Of a stretch of 64,000 nt of DNA, positions 22,700 to 33,477 are shown in pieces. The stretch covers positions 1-64,000 of the forward strand of contig JAHLTZ010000016.1 of assembly GCA_025786725.1 (NCBI GenBank), read 5' to 3'. Position 1 is the first letter of the stretch. Each line of letters begins with the position of its first letter. Both the position numbers and the translations under genes were made by a program. Under the pieces are notes generated by a model that worked only from the letters and a program-made list of their open reading frames with translations, had not been told where the DNA came from and ran no database searches. This DNA comes from Syncephalis fuscata. Its lineage: Eukaryota; Zoopagomycota; Zoopagomycetes; Zoopagales; Piptocephalidaceae.

Positions 22700-23861
22700 T
22701 AATACATATGCATCCAGTTTATAGCAACAGTTAAATAAAATAGCCCTGTTGAATCCAAAGAACCACATGTATAAATGCTTACCTATCATTGGCATATGAC
22801 CATGCAAGTTGTAAGAGTGTACGGGCCATTGGCTGTCGTGAAGGTGGCAGTACTTCTAAACACGTAACAGTTTAGAATTCATACGTATTATTGGTATAGC
22901 TATATGGATACAATTACTTGTATGTTCAAGTAGGCGCACTACTTACTACTATCATTAGAATTGCTATCCGCATCGTCGTTATTATTACAATTGTTGTTGT
23001 AGTCATCTTCATCATCTTCGTTGTCAGATACGTTATCTGGATTCTCTATATATTTATCTGGTTGTAATAAGCGTTGTACCACTCGTGATACCCATATATG
23101 TGGTGTTGGTACATTAACATCAAATTGTAATATACGTAATACTGCTAGCTCTGCTGCAACTAATGAATCTCTCATACGTTGATATTTCTAATATAGTAAA
23201 TCATATATAATATATAATGTATGTATAAATGTTATTAAATAGTAAATTACCATATAACTATACATAATACCTACGTCATCAAGATTCAAGTACGGTTGTT
23301 TGGTATTTAAAACACTATTGACAAAGCATAATTAGTTTATGTATAATATTTGATTGCTATACGCACAGATAACTAACATTAATAAGATCGCGTACTTTAC
23401 GTAATGTCTCGGTTGATTTGCATGCTAAATGTAGACACGCGGCTCCCATTAACTAAATAGACCGTTTAATATTAATATTGAATTATAAACGACTAATGTA
23501 ATTACATGTTCATCCAAATCAATATACTCGACCTCTTCCTTTGGCGCCTCTCTTAGAAAGCGACGACATTGATGAAGATAGATTTGTGCAGTAGCCGCCG
23601 TCATACGTGGTCTACAATTTATTATCAAATATTAATAACATTAATTAATAGTATTATCAATTAATATTAATTATTTAACTATTATAGTCACTAGCGTAAA
23701 TAAAACACTTACAATTCAAGTAGATCGCTACATATTAATAGAAATTCAAATACTGGCAACGGTTCTATAGCTCTTCGCTCAGATTCCCGGTCGGCTTTGC
23801 CTGGGATTGGCAACTTTGCTGCAGACGAAACAGTGGTTGTTGGTGTAGACGAGTCGTTCAT
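22400..23861 (-). CDS. Cyclin, cyclin-Q/cyclin-L-like transcriptional type
   Basis: At least eight short exons. The start is MNDSSTPTTTVSSAAKLPIP; the stop at 22400 follows VSNVEQVQDAYH. The first cyclin box reads PRMTAATAQIYLHQCRRFL, EEVEYIDLDEH, LMGAACLHLACKSTETLRKV and RDLINV. RMRDSLVAAELAVLRILQFD then VNVPTPHIWVSRVVQRLL matches the RDSIVQCELLMLRVLRF..PH block of human cyclin Q (CDK10 partner), also seen in L/T cyclins. An acidic Asn-rich insert (NVSDNEDDEDDYNNN) follows. The second box has LPPSRQPMARTLLQLAWSYA and SLDYPPHIVALACTYTAIRV. Such cyclins activate transcription-linked CDKs. One intron carries an ATAG tetranucleotide repeat (22664-22698). The promoter is shared with CIA1 (101 bp between ATGs). 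Confidence 0.85.
22664..22698 (+). repeat. ATAG tetranucleotide microsatellite
   Basis: About nine ATAG units inside a cyclin intron; a similar GATA run lies in the first PRP43 intron (62715-62741). Confidence 0.9.
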
Positions 23862-23961
23862 GGTCTTAGAATGAGAAGCAATCTAGCAGTGACTTGTCAC
23901 CCCGTCCACGCTTTTAGCTGTTTTCTTTTCTTCATTTGTCCGTAACTCTCTGCTGTCACGT

Positions 23962-25381
23962 ATGCCGCCACTTGAACTAGTTGCCGAACTAAAAGGTAAG
24001 CAGTAGTTACACAGCAGCAAGCAAGCAATTAACCCTACGCCTATTACTGCGTATCCATTCATTTATTCATTCATTGGTGTTTAGGCCATGCCGATCGGGT
24101 CTGGCAAGTAAGCTGGCACCCTAAACAACTTGCCTTAGTCAGCTGTAGTGGAGACAAGACAGCGCGTATATGGTCACCATCCAATAGACAGAATACAAGT
24201 GAAGGAAATAGTATTTCGGCTGACTGGCACTGTGTTCATATATTAGAGGGTGCTCATGAACGCACTATACGCAGTGTTGCCTATTCACCTTCGGGTAAGA
24301 CAATTGCTACGGCCAGTTTCGATGCATCCACTGCCATTTGGGAACAGACAGGCGATGATGGAGGTAATACCAGCAATAACTGCCCAGTGGATAGTAGTTA
24401 AATGGAATAACAATATATAGAATTTGAATGTACAGCCACGCTAGAAGGTCATGAAAATGAAGTGAAAAGTGTAGCCTGGTCTTATAACGGCACTCTACTC
24501 TCCACCTGTAGTCGAGATAAAAGCGTATGGATTTGGGAAGGTAGGTCAAATAGTATAATCCATTTAGACATTATGCATAACCTGTATTAGTTGGTCAAGA
24601 GGGAGAAGACTTTGAGTGTGTCAGTGTATTGCAAGAGCATTTACAAGATGTTAAAATGGTAGCATGGCATCCTAGTGAAGAAGTAAGTATACCAAGCTAC
24701 TTATTCCATCCATTAAACGACATTTGTAGCTATTAATATCCGCTAGTTATGACGACACAATTCGTGTATGGCGTGAAGATGACGATGATTGGTATTGCGC
24801 CAGTGTATTGTCAGGACATCAATCTACTGTTTGGTCGGTTGATTTCGATAAAGATGGTCGTCATATTGTATCAGGCAGTGACGATAATACAATAAAGATA
24901 TGGAGACGGCAAAAGACAGCAACAGAAGAGCAACGTAAGTTGAAATATGCACAAATAGGCGTGTATATACATATACATATAATGATTTATTCTAGCATCT
25001 GTATTCCGTCGACAGAACCACGACGCACTATGGCAATGTGTTGCAACCATTAATGAACAACATAGCCGGTGTATCTATTACGTGTCATGGTCAAAAGTAC
25101 ATAATAGAATAGTGACAGCATCAGGCGATAATAATGTCAAAGTATTTGAAATCAACGAGGTATGAGTTATTTTACATTAATAATATCTAACTGATAAATA
25201 CTTGTATTTATAGGATATGTCAACCGGAACACTATCTACACAATTAGCTTGTGTAAAAGAAAATGCACATGGTGTTACCGATGTTAATGTAGCAATATGG
25301 TGTTCATTACCAGAATATGGAAATCTACTGGCTACTGGGGGAGATGATGGCATAGTTCGTATCTGGCGTTATAATGAATAA
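23962..25381 (+). CDS. CIA1: Cytosolic iron-sulfur assembly component CIA1 (CIAO1), WD40 protein
   Basis: Multi-exon gene. It starts [20 protein letters not shown], followed by [120 protein letters not shown] and a last blade [18 protein letters not shown]. That is seven WD blades, as in Cia1, with the family-typical order and length. Cia1 works with Cia2 and Met18 to deliver Fe-S clusters to cytosolic and nuclear apoproteins. Introns are short and lie between blades. It shares a short head-to-head promoter with the cyclin gene. Confidence 0.93.
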
Positions 25382-25687
25382 AAGAGAGCTATCGATGGAT
25401 TAGTTTACAATGCAAATATAGATACAGATATGTAATAGCATCATTTTATTAATCATTAAATAACGTCAATTATTTATTAATAATACTCTATAAATATAAC
25501 TATTTAACTGGGTCAAATAGCAAAAGTGTAACAAAGATTTGATTTATTTAATTGGCATGTTTAGTAGCACTAGATATTAGAGATTATCCACTAGCGTCTA
25601 TCTACCGGCTTATCTAGGTCGATAATTGCCGATACTTACGCATGGCGTCTTTTCCTTTCAACTCTATCCAACTTACTGTTTAAAACC

Positions 25688-28182
25688 ATGACTATTCGTT
25701 CACTCGGTGTTATATCGCGTAGTAGCGTACTAAATACGCCTACTACTATTAAAACTGTTCAGCCGTCAACAAATTACTTATTATTGTCGCGTCAATTAAG
25801 GTAATAGACGACGGTCTAGCTAGCCACTTACTTATACCATTCCTCTAGAAGATGGCCTATACGTCAGTATGGTACGGCAGTAAAGACACCAACAGCACCG
25901 CGTACATTTGAACTACAGTCTAAAATGCCTCGTTTGCCCATTCCAACACTTGAGGAAACTAGCCAGCGCTATTTACGCTCACTCGTGCCTATATTGACCC
26001 CGGAGGAATATAAAAGATCCGAGGCAGCGGTACACGAATTTGTAAAGCCCAATGGCTTTGGTGAGGAATTACAGCATCGTCTACACAGCTAGATCGATCA
26101 TCACCGGTAATAATCGCTACAATCATTGTAATTGCTAATATCATCTAATGCACAATCATTAGAACTCTTGGCTAGAAGATATATGGCTTAACAAAGGCTA
26201 TCTTGAATGGCGTGAACCATCACTGATTAATGTTAATTGGTGGGCGCAATTCAGCGATGCGCCATCAGGCCTTTTCCATCCTATGCCACCACCGGGTGAA
26301 TTTACCGCCTACCAAGCACGTCGAGCAGCCGGTCTTGTATCGAGTTTACTAGATATTAATGATCAATTAAACAAGTAGGTGACTGTCGTCATAGTATTGT
26401 ATTCATAGTTATTTACTGTAACTGTATTCACCCATACCAGCGAAACATATCCAGTGGAAATGGCCCGTGATCGTCCAATGTGTATGCGCCAGTATCAGTG
26501 TCAGTTTGGAGGCATTCGTATTGCTGAGAATCCATCTGACAGAATAGTTAGTGTGTATCCAGCATTGGCTCGTCATATTATTGTACTTGTTCGTGATCAA
26601 ATATTTAAAGTGCCAGTTATTGCAGATAGCGGTAAACGTGTACCAGTCCAGTTATTGGAAAAGTCAGTTACATAGTAACTATATTATAATTAAATATTTA
26701 CTGAAGCTACATAGACAATTGGCTGCAGTTATTAAGCAAGTGAAGCAAGACGATGCACAACCACCAATTGGTGTGCTTACTGGTGGCAATCGTGATCGAT
26801 GGGCCAATGTAAGTAAATACTTTTATTGACACACCTATATATTTGTTTATTGTTTATTTATTGAATAATTAATAGGTTCGAGAAAAGCTAGTATCGCTAT
26901 CTGATACTAATAGGCGTACATTGGATGCTATTGATACATCGTTATTTGCCATATGTTTGGATGATCATCCAGCCTCGCTTAACTATGATGAGGCCCATAA
27001 AGAGCTATTCCATGCCAATAATGCCCATAATCGCTGGTTTGACAAGCCAATTCAAGTCATCGTTGCTAATAACGGGCGTGCCGGTGTTAATGGAGAGGTA
27101 GTGATAACATATACTAAAAGCGAATCAACTAATGCAACTGTATATACCAATAGCACACACCGGCCGATGCAGTAACACCGGGCACTTTCTTTGATGCTAT
27201 TCTTAAAGCGTAAGTATAAATACATAGTATAATAGCTAAGTTTATTAGTAAATACTAACTTGCTGGCAGTGAACCATCTCGTGATCCTATCAACGTTGAT
27301 GACACTGCTTCACTTGCGTCACCAGAACATCTTTCCTGGACAATTGACTCGTCAGTCAGTGATGCCATTGAGCAGGCAGAAAAGGAAACGGCCAAGCTAA
27401 TTGGTGGCATTGACAGTGTAATACTACATTATCAAGAGTTCGGCTACGAGTATTTGAAACGCGGTAAGTATAGCTAGATTAACTAATATAATGGATCAGT
27501 ATATATACATATACATAATAATAACGTTATTATTTAGTACGCACCAGTCCAGATGCTACAGTACAGATGGCATTGCAACTAGCCTTTTACCGACAACACG
27601 GCCGGCCATGTCCTACGTACGAGTCGGCGTCAACTCGTCTATTCCTTCACGGACGTACAGAGACTGTCCGTTCCTGCTCAATAGACAGTCTGGCATTTAC
27701 GCAAGGATTTGACGACCCAAGCCTTTCGGTAAGTTACGCTGCTGAAATGGCAGTATATTCTAACCTACTACGACCACCACTAGGTACAAGAAAAGCGTGA
27801 GCTATTGAAAAAGGCCCTTAACGCACACGTAGAATATATGCGAGCTGCCTCTAACGGCAAAGGAGTTGACCGTCATTTGCTGGGTCTACGCTGCCAAATC
27901 CACAATGCAGAAGAACAGAAACAAGCGACGCTATTCACCGACCCGGCTTACCTGGCCTCCATGAGCTTTGAGCTATCCACTTCGAATATGTCGCCGGGCG
28001 ATAGATTCTGGGGCGGCTTTGGTGCTGTGGTGAAGAACGGCTATGGCATTAACTACGCCATCGGACAACGACATCTTAAGTTTAGCATAAGTGCCTGGAA
28101 CGAATGCTCTACCACCGACGAGATTGCAATGCGTCAGCAGATCTGGCGTGCCTTGAATGATATTGGCCAACTCATGGAATAA
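25688..28182 (+). CDS. CAT2: Carnitine O-acetyltransferase (with an apparent frame break)
   Basis: About nine exons. The N-terminus [19 protein letters not shown] then IKTVQ and [14 protein letters not shown] looks like a mitochondrial targeting peptide. Conserved blocks: [136 protein letters not shown], and [20 protein letters not shown]. The catalytic His is in GEH; its codon (27154-27156) is the first of an exon. The CoA/carnitine-site STS triad appears as [19 protein letters not shown]. The enzyme exchanges acetyl groups between CoA and carnitine for acetyl shuttling to mitochondria. After [10 protein letters not shown] the frame meets TAG at 26090, and homology continues one frame back (QLDRSSPNSWLED), so a base may be missing near 26085. 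Confidence 0.9.
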
Positions 28183-28405
28183 ATACAGACACGGCCATTA
28201 CGGCAGAACGAGTCATGTTTTATTATACTATACACTGCCGGTGGCAAATGAATATTATTGACAATGTATGCATAATAATTAGATTTACGCACTCTATACA
28301 CAAACTGAACAAAAAACTTGGTGCATAGTCTGGCACAACTATATGCACTAGATTTTACCAAAAAGAAACGCTTAAAGTTACTAGTAACAAGAAGCAAAAA
28401 AGAAG

Positions 28406-28477
28406 CGCCCGATGTGGGGCTCGAACCCACAGCCTTGAGGTTAAAAGCCTCACGCTCTACCATTGAGCTAACCGGGC
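28406..28477 (-). tRNA. tRNA-Lys(UUU)
   Basis: A complete cloverleaf on the minus strand. The acceptor stem GCCCGGT pairs with ATCGGGC, the D-arm is GCTC/GAGC around AATGGTA, the anticodon stem TGAGG/CCTCA encloses CTTTTAA (anticodon TTT), and the T-arm is GTGGG-TTCGAGC-CCCAC, with discriminator G. There is no intron. A TCTTTTTT run directly downstream fits a Pol III terminator. Confidence 0.96.
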
Positions 28478-28946
28478 TGGTTGCTCATGTTTTGTTAGCC
28501 AAAACAAGCATATTATTCCAGATTTTTATTTTATTTAATAGCTACAGTTTTTTGGTTTTTTGTAAACGGTACATAACAGCTACGCCAATTGAAAATCAAT
28601 ATCTTTTTACGTATGTAAAAACCTGAAAACCTGGTATATCTGTGATGTATATTGTAGTACTTGTGCATTAGTATAATTAGTATTACAAACCATTTATATT
28701 ATTAATAATTCTGATATTTAGCATTATTTTATAATAAATTATCCAACACTAATATAAAGATGTATGTATATGTGTGAACCAGCAGGTTACTACTTTTAAA
28801 TGCATTAAAAGCTATTCTAGTGGAGTTTTTTTAGGTTGGTTATAGTGTTATTGCTATATAGACTGTGCCATGACTAGCACTATTCTAACAATGTCATTTC
28901 AAGTGTATTTCATTCCTTTTTTAGATCGACAGCAAATCACTTGAAT
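28478..28946. other. Intergenic region between tRNA-Lys and the RRM gene
   Basis: AT-rich, holding the tRNA upstream flank and the RRM gene promoter; nothing else recognised. Confidence 0.5.
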
Positions 28947-29574
28947 ATGAGCGCGAAATCTCGGTCCACTTTGTTTGTAGGCAAGTATCTAAGCTTTTTG
29001 CGTACACATACGCTTATACATCTCATTGATGATACTATGGCACTTATAGGCGGTTTTGATGATCAAGTAACGCGAGAAATACTGTACAGAGCATTCTTGC
29101 CGTTTGGTGAGATCGCTGACGTCGAGATTCCGACAGATCCCAGGCAGAGTAAGTATTGGCATATTTGGCACTAATAGAATTCAATTCTAACCGCGATTGG
29201 CATCTGGCTATATACGTGCATAGGCGAGGGACATCGTGGCTTTGGTTTTGTTGAGTTTGTTGAATCGGCCGATGCGCAAGCAGCTCTAGACAATATGCAT
29301 ATGTCTGAACTGTACGGGCGCACGATTAAAGTAACAATGGCTAAGCCCATGCGTCATCGCGAGTTTCGCGACCGGCCTAGTAAGTTTTATTGGATAGGCG
29401 ATGTTAATTAATGCTAATGACGCTTTATTAGTTTGGGAGGACGAGGAATGGCTACAATGGCATGCAGAATCAAAGCAGGCGGCAAATGAAGCAGAAGGAA
29501 CGGCAGATTCGTCGGCTGTTAAGGAACAGCCTCTGCAGCCGGTTAAAATATCTACGCCTGCGCAAGAAGTATAA
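28947..29574 (+). CDS. RRM protein resembling the N-terminal RRM of PPIE/Cyp33
   Basis: Four exons. The product starts [18 protein letters not shown] then [18 protein letters not shown]2 is TLFVGGF. It continues [20 protein letters not shown] (RNP1 RGFGFVEF), then [32 protein letters not shown] and [14 protein letters not shown]. The KPM...RP-(V/I)W.D..WL tail after the RRM is characteristic of human PPIE (Cyp33), but no cyclophilin domain follows: the protein stops after a short Gln/Glu/Pro tail (TPAQEV). The first intron starts GCAAGT and ends TATAG; the LFVG|GFDD join requires it, making a second GC-AG intron. Likely a nuclear or spliceosome-associated RNA-binding protein. Confidence 0.88.
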
Positions 29575-32500
29575 TAAAGTAATGGCCGCAGTAAGCGTAT
29601 CCACGTGTAGTATGTTAATTATTAAGCAATGATAAATACTATATTTTTATTTATTGTACTTGTATATTAACGTATTTGATATTTAAGAATTTGTGCAAAT
29701 TATTGTGTATGTTATGTAGTTTGTGCATTTTAAATTACTTAAGCATGAATGGATGAGTTAATATTGCACTGTGTATAGAAAACGAGGCTAAAGCGTATTC
29801 GGTACTTGTAGATGTTTTGACGCAGCTGATTGAATATCTATTATTACCATACTAGACTGTAGTTTGAATGATAATTGGTACCACATACGACTAGCTTGTG
29901 ACAAGTAAGTAGCTATAGAGATAGCATGGCAGCTGTAGTGAATAATACGAGTAGCATTATGGAGCTTTGTGTTAATTATAGTAGGCATGGTTGATATCTA
30001 CTTTGACTCACCCAAGCAGTAAATCTTTTTACGCAATCAATTGTAATAATTTCAATAGTTGACGAGTTGATTAAATTGATTTGTGTTTAAATGAACATTT
30101 ATAATAAACATTAATGTAATATAATAACATTATTATTTCCATAAAATAAAATTGATTGAATGTAACAGAACATTGTATTAGTAATAATATTAAACATTTA
30201 AATAAATAATGTAACACACTATTTGAGTTTTTTGAAACATTTAAGGCCGATCATTATTAGTGTTGACTATGCGTAGAAAGATTGATCGAATGTTAATAAA
30301 ACCATATAATTGCAATTCCATATCGTTCCGCAGTTGTTGTTATTGTTGCTACGTACAGTGTGGTTTCTTGCGTCTAAATGGTCTTTTCTATTCTCCAATC
30401 TTCTACTGTCACATCAACATCATGATTAAATCATAATATTTTATTATAAGCAGCATAAAATACTATAACATTTATTAACACTAATATCGGACATTGAAAA
30501 TAGTGCTGATTAATTAAGGCTCCAATTAATTCAATCGGAGTCAATGTGGCACTACAACAAATAGCACTTGTCAGTAGTAAAAACTGATTGACGGTTTGGT
30601 ATTCGAGTTACGGATATCTTTGTCCTAGTTTGAAGCTAGGGGGTCAAAGTACAGTAGCACCTTAGGCATAATAGGCTACTAATTAGACAAATGTTCGAGT
30701 ATATTTGGTGAATAAAAATAGCAATTACAAAATAATATAAAGACAATATTTTAGATCCAGTGTTCATTGTTCTGCTAAACAAGCAGGTGGTGAATGGGAT
30801 TCTAGGCTATATTTGTATTCATTTGTATTGCTTGTTTATTAGTACCAATGGGTGTTGGTTGTTATATAGGTGATTTGCATTGCAATGGTGTTCAAACAAA
30901 GCGAATTTACTGGTTTGAATAGAACTTTTCTTTGTTCCTAAAACATACATTGGTGGTAGGATGTTAATTAAAACCATGTTATTTAGTAAAAAAACAAAGC
31001 TGGTCAGGTCATCGATCCAATACACTGATGATATGTTTAGTACAGTATCAATAAGCTTAATTGATAAATGTAACTAATAGACAAATTATTTGTGATTAAT
31101 ATGTGAAACTGGTTAAAAACATGCATATTCGATTTGATTCATCAATCTTTAATGAGCAGTTTATTTATAATATATCTATATCTATCATTATTACATTATT
31201 TTGATTTATCTGATAATAATATAATATAACAAAATATCTAATATTGGTTATAAATACTGATACTGTACTAAGATTAGAGATACTTTATTGAAAATAAAGC
31301 GTAATATGAGGCGCAAAACTTAGCATTGGCCTAACTATTCGCCTATGAGATGCTTGGCAAGATAACACGATAAATACAACAGTTATCGTAACGCTACACG
31401 TGGTACGCCATTGACTTGTATATATGTCTCGTCAAACAGATGTTTCAAATGAACATCTAGATGCCAGGTCGCTTGAGTAATAAGGAGCTGCCAATAAGCA
31501 GCTATCTAGATGCACTACATCTTGTGGAAAACATGACAGAAACAGGCAATATCACGTATCAAATCGATTTATAAAGCCAAATAGTCAGTTATAGTAAATA
31601 CAACTTCTTCAATAGTAGCTATTATTATTTATCGTCCGTTTTTGCAATAAAATAATTTAGTAATGATATATTAAATTATCTAAATTAACAATAACAAGTA
31701 ATCAACCGTTAGCATTTACTACTCTACAATCAATGAGCCTGATTAAAAATACAAGTATAAACATTTATTAATAGAGAGTACACGTATCAATATTCAACGC
31801 TAGATAAAGCCTTTTCATAGAAATACAGCTTGATTGCTAATTATAGCAACTGACTATTGTTGCACTTATACATTCTAATTGTAATAGCTGTCTTTCAAGT
31901 ATTGCCTTGTGCACTTGGCAGTAGTTTTTTGTCGCATTGGCCCCGTCCTTTTTTTCGTCTATAAACACTGCTGATTTTCTCTTTATTCTAGCGATATTAT
32001 TGTTATTGTTATTCTTATTGTCGTGCAAAGCCGCGGCTCGCGTTTCCCCGTCTTTTATTCTTATCCAGGCTAGATTAGCGGAGTCAAATAACTATAACAG
32101 CAGACGCATTACTTCTATTCGCGCTGTTGTTATTCCTTGTTTCTGCTTATTATTACTTATCTTTTGCGCCATATCAATTTTCTGGTTCGATATTCGGTCT
32201 ATACTGCCACTTTGGTAAGTTGTGTAGGAATGGTATTTTTAATAAGCCGTAGACCGACTCTTGAATGTGTGTTGGTGTTAAAATATACGACACTTTGTTG
32301 CGTATTTGCGCTAAGCTGGCATGCCTCAGCGTGTGCGTGCGTGTTTTTGTGTTTTTGTGTGCGTGTGTGTATCTACACGCGGCCTTACCCAACTTGGCCC
32401 CCTCCTACATGGTAGGAAGCGTGAGCTTGCGACAAGCAAGGCAAGTAGGAACGTCACATCGCGTGGGTTGCAGTACCGTATAAGCATCCTGTGCCGTTGC

Positions 32501-33477
32501 TTAAACTGTTGACTGCTGCGGTAATATGATGCGTCTACAGCCGGTTTAGCGGTTTAAATTATCCATATACAGAAGTCATTTGTTTGATATGATCTTTTCG
32601 CTTGAATATTTACAAATTATCTGGATTAACCGTTCCATTTGATAGAACAATATATACTGGTTATTTCAACATCTACCATCTTGCACCAAACAGTGTTTCT
32701 GGATTAGCATCAACTCTCTTACCATTACCGCGGATTGCCCCACGATCTACCTATTCATGCAACAGGTTGTCCATTGGGCCGTAGTTAATTTTTTCCCGTG
32801 CTTTACTGCGGCTGTTACTGCTACTATTACTACTATTTTGCCACGATTATACCTTGATTTATCGTGGTGATTAGCCATAGTATTGCTTACCATACGCCCT
32901 GTCAATCGCGTGGCTCCCACGTGAATAGCCCGCCAATACCATATTGTTTTGTACTGCTTACCGCTGCTGCCATCATCAGCATCACCACTTGCCTTGGAAC
33001 CGGTCGGGCCTCGTGCTAATGCATCACATGCCTTTAATCTATTCATTCACAGCCACACGTTTACATTTATTATTTTGGTCAGCAGCCAGATTGAATTTCA
33101 CGTCTTTATTTCTCGCCAAGGTAACACACCGTACGTGTTGACCATCTCTTTCATCTTCTCTGCTCTCCTTTACGTTTTGTAGACTCGATAGCCATTATCG
33201 CCACCACTAGCACTATTATAACAACATCCTTTACCTTTAGAAGTCACTACGACACTTATTATTTGTTTGTTTCCTTATATTCACATTTACTTTATTCAGC
33301 TTCATATAGACCGTCGACATTAGTCGCCTCTTTGCTAGTGTCCTACTGATACACATTGCAACTTTTGCTTTTTCTTTTTATTATAACTCTTTAAATTTCT
33401 TTATTACATTAGAATAGTTTCTTAGCGCTGTGCGCTGCATACCGCTTTGGATAGAATAGAGCTGGGCACTGTGCAGT
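29575..33477. other. Gene-poor region
   Basis: Nearly 4 kb. 30000-30670 is repeat B (separate entry). 30670-31900 is plain AT-rich DNA. 31900-33470 is pyrimidine-rich and less AT-rich, possibly long 5' flanking or leader sequence of the 695-aa gene. Frames in it (for example 31937-32218, with a run of Leu/Ile) show no domain and no conserved start. Confidence 0.5.
30000..30670 (-). repeat. Dispersed repeat B, copy 1
   Basis: Read on the minus strand, it runs from GTACTTTGACCCCCTAGCTT and AACCGTCAATCAGTTTTTA to TTTAAACACAAATCAATTTA and ATTGATTGCGTAAAAAGATT. Both ends match copies at 57600-58715 and 61370-62195; the interior is shortened and more diverged. Confidence 0.7.

Noticed and set aside
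31937-32415. Hydrophobic frames in the region upstream of the 695-aa gene
   Set aside because: Runs of Leu/Ile/Cys come from pyrimidine-rich DNA; overlapping frames on both strands are equally long and show no domain.
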